From Candidatus Epulonipiscium sp. (GTDB taxonomy: Bacteria; Bacillota_A; Clostridia; Lachnospirales; Cellulosilyticaceae): a stretch of 6,442 nt of DNA. The notes under the pieces were generated by a model, which saw only the letters and a list, made by a program, of their open reading frames with translations, did no database searches and was not told the DNA's origin. The stretch spans positions 1 through 6,442 of the forward strand of contig DUUM01000069.1 of NCBI GenBank assembly GCA_012841565.1. The letters run 5' to 3'. Shown here in pieces: positions 1 to 6,397 of the stretch (the first letter of the stretch is position 1; every line of letters starts with the position of its first letter). Position numbers and translations under genes: made by a program.

Positions 1-88
1 AACCATTGCGGAACCAACTTATCCACCGCCCCCTTTATTGCAATTGTTGCTCTAACATTACAAAACTGTTACAAATGGCCCAATAGCA

Positions 89-118
89 TTGACGAGAATA
101 AATTACCAATGCTATAAT
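89..118 (+). promoter_or_regulatory. Sigma-A-type promoter of the first surface-protein gene
   Basis: A -35 box TTGACG (89-94) and a perfect -10 box TATAAT (113-118) are separated by 18 bases. TGC directly precedes the -10 box (110-112), giving an extended -10. This is very close to the housekeeping consensus, so strong constitutive initiation near 125 is expected. The next gene starts at 189, leaving a 5' UTR of roughly 60 bases. Confidence 0.85.
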
Positions 119-130
119 CAAATAGAAAAC

Positions 131-166
131 GGAATATGAAAAATATTCCAATATGTACTTAGTACA
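131..166 (+). other. Two small hairpins in the 5' UTR
   Basis: GGAATAT (131-137) and ATATTCC (143-149) form a perfect 7-bp stem around a GAAAA loop, starting only about six bases after the predicted transcription start. A second weaker palindrome, TGTAC-TTA-GTACA (154-166), lies between it and the ribosome binding site. A hairpin at the extreme 5' end is a known way of protecting an mRNA from decay in Firmicutes; that it does so here is inference. Neither hairpin covers the ribosome binding site. Confidence 0.55.
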
Positions 167-173
167 AAATATG

Positions 174-179
174 AGGAGG
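174..179 (+). promoter_or_regulatory. RBS fixing the start at 189
   Basis: A perfect AGGAGG ends 9 bases before the ATG at 189. The frame is open further upstream with ATGs at 153 and 171, but 153 has no Shine-Dalgarno sequence in front of it and 171 overlaps the RBS itself. The start at 189 also places a basic n-region directly before the hydrophobic signal sequence. Confidence 0.85.
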
Positions 180-188
180 AGAAAGAAT

Positions 189-2726
189 ATGAAAATGCGT
201 AAAAGAATAGCAGCATTAATAGCAGTAGCAATGATAGCAGCATTAATGCCGATGTCAGCATTTGCTGCATCAAGAAACAGAGTTCAAAAAGTAGTAACAG
301 TTGAAAAGGATTCTGTAATTAAAAAAGGACAAGAACCAGACTTAAGAATTAGGTTAGATGATGAGTTATCCACAAATCAATCATTTTACCTACATTTAGA
401 CGGTGCAGAGTGGATATCAGTTGATGACTTAATAGCTCGTTTCCCAGCAAATGAAGCAGCTAAAGTAAATGATGATATTTTTCACTTTGTAGTTAAAGAT
501 AGGCCTTTATTAATCAACGGTGATCAGATATTTGAAGCTCACAGAGAAGGTGGAGAAACATTAGCTATAAGGTATTTGCTTCCTGGTAGCACAGTAAATG
601 GTACAGAGGTTGCTGGTCCAGCAGCACTTGCGCCAACAACAGGAAACCCAAATGAAAACTTTGAGTTTATCTTCCCAATGGCAGCGGAAGTTACAGGGGA
701 TGAAGCAATAGTTAAAATTCAAATGTATGATACAACAATCACTAACACAGATCATTTATTTGCAGTTTCAGATGGAGTTAGAGCAAAAGTAGTTATGGGA
801 GATGCACCAGGTTTTTACAGAACTACAGAAATTGCTGAAATCAGACTTGAAGAAACATATGCGAATTCTATAAAAGAAGTACCACTGAATGAAAGATGGT
901 TTACACTTGAACTTAGAAATACAGACTTTATGTTTAATGTTGATACAACAAAAGCAGAAATGGTTGGTGAAAGAGCTTATAGAACTGGTACGCCTCAAAA
1001 ATTCACCGCTGACAATTACGAGTTAAGTAATGATAGAACAAGACTTGGAATCAAAATTGAAGATGGCATTTTAGATGGCGCTTTTAACGAAAGAGGAAAT
1101 ATCAAAATTACAGGTATAGAAGTAGTAGCAGCAAGAGATGCTAAAAATGGCCCAGTAATAGCAGTTATGGACAGCAAAAAATTGTTTGACAAACAAGATG
1201 TTACAGTTGCTAAGCATGGAGATTATGGAACAACACTTAAAGCAGAAAAAGACTACAAAGTAGTTGCAGGTAATGAAATCGAAGTTGAATTTACATTAAG
1301 TGAAGACATAGCAAATTCATTAGTAGGATCAAGACCAGCTACATTTACTTTTGGCCAAGGAGTCAAAATTAAAACTGGTACTACAGTAACATCAGATGAT
1401 TGGGAAGATTACAAAGCAGATGATATTTTATGGGGTGACTACTCCTTAACACAATCTAACGCAATAATAAGACTACTTGATGAAATAGAAACATTAAAAG
1501 CAGCAATTCCTGTAGATACAACAGCTTTAAATGCAGCTAAACTTGACTTAATTAGCATATTAGGATTTGCAGGAAAACCAGTATATTCAAAACCAGGTAA
1601 AACAGCATTAACAGGTTTGAGCGGAGTTGAAGTTAAAGGAAGCGATGTAGATGATCTTGATAAAGATGATTGGTCAGATACTGCACGTAAAAACCGTATT
1701 CACATTGCAGATAACCACAAATCATTTACAGTAGATAACTTCAACCTTGTAAAAGATAAAGCAGGTAGTTACACATTTAAAACAACACTTTTAGTGCCAG
1801 CTAACGTTGTAGGCGATGTTACTTTAGAAGTTTCAGGAAAAGGCCTTACAGAAGAAACAATTACAATTCTTGATGTAGAAGCACCAATAACAGTGGAAGA
1901 AAAAGGAATTGATATTAAAGTTGGTCTGAAAGAAATCGAAACAGAAGGTAGAATCCTTATTAAAGAAACAGCAGAAGAAAGATTAGCCCAAGGTAAAGAT
2001 ATTGTTCTTCGCGTAGATGACATTGATAATGGTCTTAAAATTAAATCATTCGACTATAAAGTAGTTGAAGGTGACCTTGTACTTGATGATGACTATGGTA
2101 CATGGAAATCAGGAGACCAAGCAATAGGTGTAAAACGTGTAAGTACAGAAGCATCAACAATTGAAATTACAAATATTGTAATGTTCACAGATCGTACAGT
2201 TCCAGAAGGAAAGTATGACTTATTAATTGGTGGAGATGCAATCTCTAGAATAACAAAAGACTTAGATGATGATATTGATGCTGCAGTAGTACTTGAAGAT
2301 TTCATTAACATTACTACAAAGAACACAGAAGATATTGCTGGAAGTGCTAACAAAGCCAAAGTATCTTTCGTAGTAGGCAGTAACGAATACCTAGTAAATG
2401 GTAAAGTAGAAACCATGGACGTAGCACCATATATTAAAGATGGCCGTACAATGGTTCCAGTTCGTTATGTAGCAGCAGCATTAGGCGTTAGAGGAGACCA
2501 AGTAATTTGGGATCAAGTAAACCAAACAGCTACAGTTCTTGCTGATAAAACAATTCAAGTTAAACTTGGAAGTAAAATGATGGTTATTGACGGTGTATCC
2601 GTTCCTATGACAGCAGCTGCAGAGCTTACGTCAGACAGAACATTCGTTCCAGTAGCAGAAATTGCTAGAGCACTTAACGTACCAACAGCATGGGATACAG
2701 AAAACGCAACAGCTACATTTAACTAA
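189..2726 (+). CDS. Secreted surface protein with C-terminal copper amine oxidase N-like domain
   Basis: The product is an 845-residue exported protein of unknown function. Residues 1-26 form a Sec signal peptide: basic MKMRKR, a hydrophobic Ala/Ile core, and an A-F-A cleavage site. The mature part is acidic, beta-rich and has no cysteine. A strand motif of type Phe-x-Leu-x-Leu-x-Asp/Asn occurs at 66-77 and 238-249 and also in the second surface protein. Residues about 421-473 look helical, an insert in an otherwise beta-rich chain. Residues 722-845 are a PF07833-type domain with its two typical halves: GRTMVPVRYVAAALG (752-766) followed by VIWD, then DRTFVPVAEIARALN (816-830) followed by AWD. 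Despite the family name there is no amine oxidase catalytic domain; this domain is a common C-terminal module of clostridial exported proteins. No SLH, LPXTG or lipobox anchor is seen. Its own strong promoter, mRNA hairpins, perfect RBS and terminator suggest abundant expression, perhaps as an S-layer-like protein (inference). Confidence 0.9.
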   Translation: MKMRKRIAALIAVAMIAALMPMSAFAASRNRVQKVVTVEKDSVIKKGQEPDLRIRLDDELSTNQSFYLHLDGAEWISVDDLIARFPANEAAKVNDDIFHFVVKDRPLLINGDQIFEAHREGGETLAIRYLLPGSTVNGTEVAGPAALAPTTGNPNENFEFIFPMAAEVTGDEAIVKIQMYDTTITNTDHLFAVSDGVRAKVVMGDAPGFYRTTEIAEIRLEETYANSIKEVPLNERWFTLELRNTDFMFNVDTTKAEMVGERAYRTGTPQKFTADNYELSNDRTRLGIKIEDGILDGAFNERGNIKITGIEVVAARDAKNGPVIAVMDSKKLFDKQDVTVAKHGDYGTTLKAEKDYKVVAGNEIEVEFTLSEDIANSLVGSRPATFTFGQGVKIKTGTTVTSDDWEDYKADDILWGDYSLTQSNAIIRLLDEIETLKAAIPVDTTALNAAKLDLISILGFAGKPVYSKPGKTALTGLSGVEVKGSDVDDLDKDDWSDTARKNRIHIADNHKSFTVDNFNLVKDKAGSYTFKTTLLVPANVVGDVTLEVSGKGLTEETITILDVEAPITVEEKGIDIKVGLKEIETEGRILIKETAEERLAQGKDIVLRVDDIDNGLKIKSFDYKVVEGDLVLDDDYGTWKSGDQAIGVKRVSTEASTIEITNIVMFTDRTVPEGKYDLLIGGDAISRITKDLDDDIDAAVVLEDFINITTKNTEDIAGSANKAKVSFVVGSNEYLVNGKVETMDVAPYIKDGRTMVPVRYVAAALGVRGDQVIWDQVNQTATVLADKTIQVKLGSKMMVIDGVSVPMTAAAELTSDRTFVPVAEIARALNVPTAWDTENATATFN

Positions 2727-2745
2727 AAAGAACAAGTAATAAATC

Positions 2746-2781
2746 AAGAACAGACTTCCTTGTGGAGTCTGTTCTTTTTTT
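2746..2781 (+). terminator. Intrinsic terminator after the first gene
   Basis: AAGAACAGACT (2746-2756) pairs perfectly with AGTCTGTTCTT (2766-2776) around a 9-base loop, and the 3' side runs into seven T residues (2775-2781). It lies 20 bases after the stop codon and separates the first gene from the next transcription unit. Confidence 0.92.
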
Positions 2782-2809
2782 GCAGTTTTGGCCTAAACTG
2801 TGCTATAAT
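2780..2809 (+). promoter_or_regulatory. Extended -10 promoter of the ligase gene
   Basis: A perfect TATAAT (2804-2809) is directly preceded by TGC (2801-2803), the same nine bases as in the first promoter. The best -35 candidate, TTGCAG (2780-2785, spacer 18), is weak and overlaps the end of the terminator T-run, so the promoter probably relies on the extended -10. Predicted start is near 2816, leaving a short UTR of about 28 bases. Weaker expression than the first gene is inferred. Confidence 0.7.
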
Positions 2810-2843
2810 ATGACCTATAGTAGGGATAGAAAGAAGGAAAGAT

Positions 2844-4679
2844 ATGAATGATTACACGACACATGAAGGTAAAAAAAGTAAGGTCCTATGGCCACTAGCA
2901 ATTATTCTGGCCATTGTTCCGTTAGTGGTACGCCTGCTGGAAGTAAGGCTCCCGGGGATAGTCAAACAGTTTTGGGATGGTGGCTCAGGAACCTATGCTG
3001 ATTTTTTTAGTGCAAATAAGGTAATCCTACTCGGTATAGCAACGCTGATTGGAGTGATACTTTTTATAGTAGAATACAAGAAAGCCTCGTCCTATCAAGG
3101 AACAAAATTAGAAATAAAATTATATAAAAACAAAGTGGTTTATAGCTGTTTAGGGGTTTATACTTTTTTTGCAATATTTTCTACCATCATGACTAGGCCT
3201 GATGAGCGAGCACTTGCATTCTTTGGTGCGCCAGGACGCTATGAAGGGTTAGTGACTATTTTATTTTATATTATAAGCATGGTTCTTGCCATGTATGTAG
3301 GCCAAGAGTGGTGGAATATTAAAGCCATGTATAAGATTTTTGCTTGGGGTGCTTTTGCCTTAGGACTTATTGGTATAGGACAGTTTTTTGGAATAGATTT
3401 ATTTCAACTAGATGGTGGCAAGGTTCTTATTTTGCCCCATAAATATCTGCATTTAGCAGGTCAAGTGAATTTTTCCTTTGATGGCAGGGTGTATGCCACC
3501 TTGTTTAATCCTAACTATGTGGGAAGTTATGGGGCTATGTTAATGCCTATCAGCATTGTTGCCATGTTTTATACCTACCTTTATAAAAAGGATACAATGA
3601 CAAAGTTAGGGGCTATTTTCTTTGCCCTTACCATGGTTGCCTTATGGATTACTTGCTACTCAAGAGGTGGAGTAGTCGGGGGGAGCTTTGCGCTTTTACT
3701 CATCTTTATTCTATTAGGCAGGAAGATTATTAAAAATAAGACCCAATGGATTCTTTTAGCTATTTTAATGGTTGTTTCAGGAATTGCTTTAAATATGCTT
3801 TCAGAGGGTGTGATTGTTAATCGGATTCGCACCTTACCAAAGGAAACAATGAATTTCTTTAGGCCTACAGATTCTGAGTTAGGGAAACTAGAAGATGTGA
3901 AACTAGAAGAAAATGCAGTAGAGATTACATCTAATTTGCCCTTTGTACGGATTGAAAAACAAGGGGAGGTCTTTACTTTAAAGGATGAATTAGGTAAGAC
4001 CATGTTAATTAACGAGGATGAAAAGAATATAAGGATAGAAGGAGAAGCTTTTGAAGGGTTTGTAATCGTTAAAAAAGCCCCTGATGCATTTATGGTTCGT
4101 ATTTTAAATCCAGAAAAAGGAGTGAACTACTACCTTGATTTTGTTCAGACAGATGATGGATTTCGTATTGTGGGAACCAATGGGGCATTACAAACCATTG
4201 AACCTGTAGATGCATGGGGATTTGAAGGAAAGGAAAAAGTAGGTAGTGGTAGGGGCTATATATGGTCCAGGACCTTACCAATGGTGAAAGACACTTGGCT
4301 TTATGGATATGGCCCAGATACTTATGTAGTACGTTTTCCTCAGCACGATGTACTTGGAAAGATTAATTCAGGAGGAACACCAAGAATTGTGGTTGACAAG
4401 CCTCATAACCTATATTTGCAAACCATGGTTTCCACAGGATTAGTATCTTTATTGGCACTTCTTGTATTATTTATAACTTACTGCATATTATGGTTTAGGC
4501 ATATCCGAAGCTTAGATCAAGATGATATCCGCCGCTGGATGAGTATTGGAATATTTGCAGCTATTTGCGGCTATTTAATTGCAGGATTATTTAATGATAG
4601 TGTTGTATCCGTTGCTCCTGTGTTTTGGATATTATGGGGACTTGGCATAGGGCTTACAGGGTCAAAACAAAAGGTATAA
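2844..4679 (+). CDS. O-antigen ligase / polymerase family (Wzy_C) membrane protein
   Basis: This 611-residue integral membrane protein probably transfers or polymerises lipid-linked glycan on the outer face of the membrane. About twelve hydrophobic segments can be read: nine between residues 14 and 318, then a ~210-residue hydrophilic loop (319-528), then three near 529-549, 566-583 and 586-604. A large external loop before the last three helices is the known layout of WaaL-type ligases. Family-like motifs are FNPNYVGSYG (221-230), YSRGG (272-276), GRGYIW with Arg470 and Trp474, WLYGYGPDTY (485-494), and PHNLYLQ with His521; WaaL relies on conserved loop Arg and His residues. The loop carries an extra beta-like, charged stretch (about 340-460). 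The start is supported by AGAAGGA (2832-2838), five bases before the ATG. It is probably co-transcribed with the next gene. Ligase, Wzy polymerase and protein O-oligosaccharyltransferase (as known for WsfB of Paenibacillus alvei) cannot be told apart by sequence alone. Confidence 0.88.
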   Translation: MNDYTTHEGKKSKVLWPLAIILAIVPLVVRLLEVRLPGIVKQFWDGGSGTYADFFSANKVILLGIATLIGVILFIVEYKKASSYQGTKLEIKLYKNKVVYSCLGVYTFFAIFSTIMTRPDERALAFFGAPGRYEGLVTILFYIISMVLAMYVGQEWWNIKAMYKIFAWGAFALGLIGIGQFFGIDLFQLDGGKVLILPHKYLHLAGQVNFSFDGRVYATLFNPNYVGSYGAMLMPISIVAMFYTYLYKKDTMTKLGAIFFALTMVALWITCYSRGGVVGGSFALLLIFILLGRKIIKNKTQWILLAILMVVSGIALNMLSEGVIVNRIRTLPKETMNFFRPTDSELGKLEDVKLEENAVEITSNLPFVRIEKQGEVFTLKDELGKTMLINEDEKNIRIEGEAFEGFVIVKKAPDAFMVRILNPEKGVNYYLDFVQTDDGFRIVGTNGALQTIEPVDAWGFEGKEKVGSGRGYIWSRTLPMVKDTWLYGYGPDTYVVRFPQHDVLGKINSGGTPRIVVDKPHNLYLQTMVSTGLVSLLALLVLFITYCILWFRHIRSLDQDDIRRWMSIGIFAAICGYLIAGLFNDSVVSVAPVFWILWGLGIGLTGSKQKV

Positions 4680-4720
4680 AAACTTGCAAGGAAGTTTATA
4701 AAAATAATATGATAAAAAAT

Positions 4721-4725
4721 GGAGG
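4721..4725 (+). promoter_or_regulatory. RBS fixing the start at 4733
   Basis: GGAGG (within GGAGGGG, 4721-4727) ends 7 bases before the ATG at 4733. The open frame extends upstream to an ATG at 4625 inside the preceding gene, but that start has no RBS and would put 36 residues in front of a standard signal peptide. Confidence 0.85.
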
Positions 4726-4732
4726 GGTTTTA

Positions 4733-6145
4733 ATGGGTAAAAAAGTGATGATGCTATTATTAGTAACTTGTATGACACTAGCACCAGTTCAAATCTTTGG
4801 GGCTACAGATAATTACATTCCTTACATTGCTACAGGTAAGGTAGATCAGTTTATTCTAGGGGAAATAACCATTGATAATACAGATTATGATTTTCAAGCC
4901 GGTCAATTTTTTAGACTAAGTCTTGTCAATGCTGAATTCGATCTGGATTATAGGGATGCAGTAAGAATTGGTTCAAGTAGTATAGAGTTTGAAGATGGTT
5001 ACAAGAATGAAGTGGTAGGAATGGTTAAGGAAGATGTAATAGAGGGTAGTGTCATTAATATTAGCTTTTACACCAAGCTACTTGGTGGACCAGCTGAAAT
5101 TGTGATAGATTCTATGGATTCGGGCATTACATCTGGGACCTATACCTATGCTATATCAGGAGAGATACCAGCCTCTTATAAGGGGCAGGTCCAAAATATA
5201 GAGTCTGTGCTTTTAGAAAAAGAGGCAATTATAAAACCGATTGTTATTAAAGAACCTAAGGAAGCATCTTTCCGTACCAGTCAAATGTCTAAGGCGGACA
5301 AGGAAGATTTGATTAAGTTAACCTTGGCAGATTCCCAATTTGAATTTCGCAATGCTACTCCTAGAGACTGGGTTAAATTTATTGTAGATGATGGCCAGGG
5401 TAATGTAATTCGCTATAGAGAAGGGGAAGATGAAGAAGTCCAGTTTAACCAAAAGGACAATGTGATTACCTTTAACGAAAAGGATGACAAAATCTTTGAA
5501 TTAGAGGGAAAAAACTATACCATTACAATTGAGAACTTAAAAATTAGGGCAATAGATACGAATGAGCCAAAAAGAGATGTAGAAGTGCAAGTAAGCGGGG
5601 CATTAGTAGCAGATCAAAAGATTATTGTTGCCCACCAGGATGTTCGGGAAAAGCCTAAACCAGAGCCAGAGCCCGAAGAGGTAGAGGAGCCGGAGACGCC
5701 TGAACCTACAGAGCCAGAAGAACCGGAAGTGATTATTCCGCCTGTAATCCCTCAGGAGCCAGAGCAAATGCTTGCTAAGGTAGAGTTTACAGTTGGTAAA
5801 GAAGATTATAAAGTAGATGGACTTTCACATCCTATTGATGCAAAGCCCTATATATCAGTCCATGATAGAATTATGGTGCCAGTTCGTTATGTGGCATATG
5901 CCCTAGGCGCCCAGGAGAAAGACGTAAGGTGGGATGGGCAAGCAGGAACGATTACAATTAATGGTGACAAGCCAATGATCATTGATATGGGCAAAAAAGA
6001 AATGATCAGGGGTAGTATTATTAACACCTTGTCAGAAATAACCGTAATAGAGGGAAGGACCTTTGTGCCTGTTGGAGAAATTGGTAAGGCCTTTGGTTCT
6101 AAGGTTACATGGGATGGGGAAAGTAGAACGGCTACATTTAACTAA
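4733..6145 (+). CDS. Secreted protein with Pro/Glu linker and copper amine oxidase N-like domain
   Basis: The product is a 470-residue exported protein of unknown function, paralogous at its C-terminus to the first gene of the window. Residues 1 to about 24 form a signal peptide: GKK, a hydrophobic core, cleavage near I-F-G-A. The only cysteine (Cys13) lies in this peptide. Two ectodomain segments carry the same strand motif, FRLSLVNAEFDL (60-71) and IKLTLADSQFEF (194-205), suggesting an internal repeat. Residues 307-344 are a Pro/Glu-rich linker. Residues 348-470 are the PF07833-type domain: DRIMVPVRYVAYALG (378-392) then VRWDG, and GRTFVPVGEIGKAFG (441-455) then VTWDG, ending in TATFN exactly as the first protein does. 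No enzymatic domain or SLH/LPXTG anchor is seen. It lies 53 bases after the ligase gene without a terminator, so the two are probably co-transcribed. It may be a substrate or partner of the ligase (inference). Confidence 0.9.
   Translation: MGKKVMMLLLVTCMTLAPVQIFGATDNYIPYIATGKVDQFILGEITIDNTDYDFQAGQFFRLSLVNAEFDLDYRDAVRIGSSSIEFEDGYKNEVVGMVKEDVIEGSVINISFYTKLLGGPAEIVIDSMDSGITSGTYTYAISGEIPASYKGQVQNIESVLLEKEAIIKPIVIKEPKEASFRTSQMSKADKEDLIKLTLADSQFEFRNATPRDWVKFIVDDGQGNVIRYREGEDEEVQFNQKDNVITFNEKDDKIFELEGKNYTITIENLKIRAIDTNEPKRDVEVQVSGALVADQKIIVAHQDVREKPKPEPEPEEVEEPETPEPTEPEEPEVIIPPVIPQEPEQMLAKVEFTVGKEDYKVDGLSHPIDAKPYISVHDRIMVPVRYVAYALGAQEKDVRWDGQAGTITINGDKPMIIDMGKKEMIRGSIINTLSEITVIEGRTFVPVGEIGKAFGSKVTWDGESRTATFN
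5651..5764 (+). other. Pro/Glu-rich linker coding segment
   Basis: Codons 307-344 of the second surface protein encode a low-complexity run of Glu-Pro and Pro-Glu units, ending in a more hydrophobic IIPPVIP stretch. It joins the ectodomain to the C-terminal PF07833-type domain. Such segments are extended and stiff and often serve as wall-spanning spacers. Thr322 and Thr326 lie within it and could accept O-glycans (inference). The first surface protein has no equivalent. Confidence 0.8.
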
Positions 6146-6164
6146 ATTCTAGGGGATAACAGCC

Positions 6165-6247
6165 AAAACAAGGCCATATATATCCGACTCAGCATCTCTT
6201 GCAAAGAGCGCAAAGGATGCTTCACTGGATATATATGGCCTTGTTTT
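6165..6247 (+). terminator. Long inverted repeat, probable bidirectional terminator
   Basis: Bases 6165-6185 and 6227-6247 are perfectly complementary over 21 bp, and the 3' arm ends in TTTTT (6244-6248). It starts 20 bases after the stop codon of the second surface-protein gene. On the other strand the same stem ends in TTTT, so it may act both ways. The 41-base interior can itself fold: GCATC (6192-6196) with GATGC (6216-6220), and inside that CTCTT with AAGAG. The stem is about twice as long as an ordinary terminator, so a small structured RNA or a repeat element is an alternative reading. Confidence 0.8.
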
Positions 6248-6360
6248 TACGTAATCAACCTCATTTTATATAAAAGATCCTTGCATCAGTCCTTCCTATC
6301 TAGTCAATGTTACAGTTTCAAGTCAAAAAGGCTACAATATTGAAAAATATCCCTTAATGT

Positions 6361-6391
6361 TTTACAATATAAGATGAAACAATTATATAAT
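6361..6391 (+). promoter_or_regulatory. Promoter for a downstream gene or leader RNA
   Basis: A perfect TATAAT (6386-6391) is preceded by TTTACA (6361-6366, five of six consensus bases) with a 19-base spacer, slightly long; TTACAA one base later gives 18. The predicted start near 6398 coincides with the beginning of a foldable GC-richer segment. The interval 6249-6360 between the inverted repeat and this promoter holds no gene that I can support. Confidence 0.6.
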
Positions 6392-6397
6392 TAGAGA

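Noticed and set aside
1..117. Open frame from the window start to a TAA at 115-117, as a possible C-terminus of an upstream gene
   Set aside because: It runs through the -35 and -10 boxes, its translation has no recognisable character, and a second frame (stop at 53-55) is equally unconvincing. Nothing can be assigned to 1-88.
153..188. Upstream starts at 153 or 171 for the first surface protein
   Set aside because: No RBS before 153, 171 overlaps the AGGAGG, and the signal peptide begins naturally at 189.
2093..2416. Antisense open frame on the minus strand (and similar ones at 561-755, 768-998, 1769-2023, 3656-4003, 4090-4281)
   Set aside because: They lie fully inside strong + strand genes, have compositions expected of antisense reading, and I see no supporting RBS, promoter or recognisable domain.
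2352..2726. Copper amine oxidase activity implied by the domain name
   Set aside because: Only the N-terminal-like non-catalytic domain is present; neither protein has a catalytic domain.
4683..4710. Possible internal promoter (TTGCAA, 16 bases, TAATAT) before the second surface-protein gene
   Set aside because: Both boxes match only four of six bases and the spacer is short; in this AT-rich gap such matches are expected by chance. Co-transcription with the ligase gene is simpler.
4625..4732. Overlapping upstream start of the second surface protein inside the ligase gene
   Set aside because: No RBS, and it would place 36 polar residues before a standard signal peptide; GGAGG at 4721-4725 points to 4733.
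4763..4771. Cys13 in the signal sequence of the second surface protein as a lipobox cysteine
   Set aside because: The cysteine is in the middle of the hydrophobic core with Thr at -1, and a normal cleavage site follows about ten residues later.
6334..6350. ATATT-GAAA-AATAT inverted repeat as a regulatory hairpin
   Set aside because: Only five A/T pairs, lying upstream of the predicted start; too weak and too AT-rich to call.
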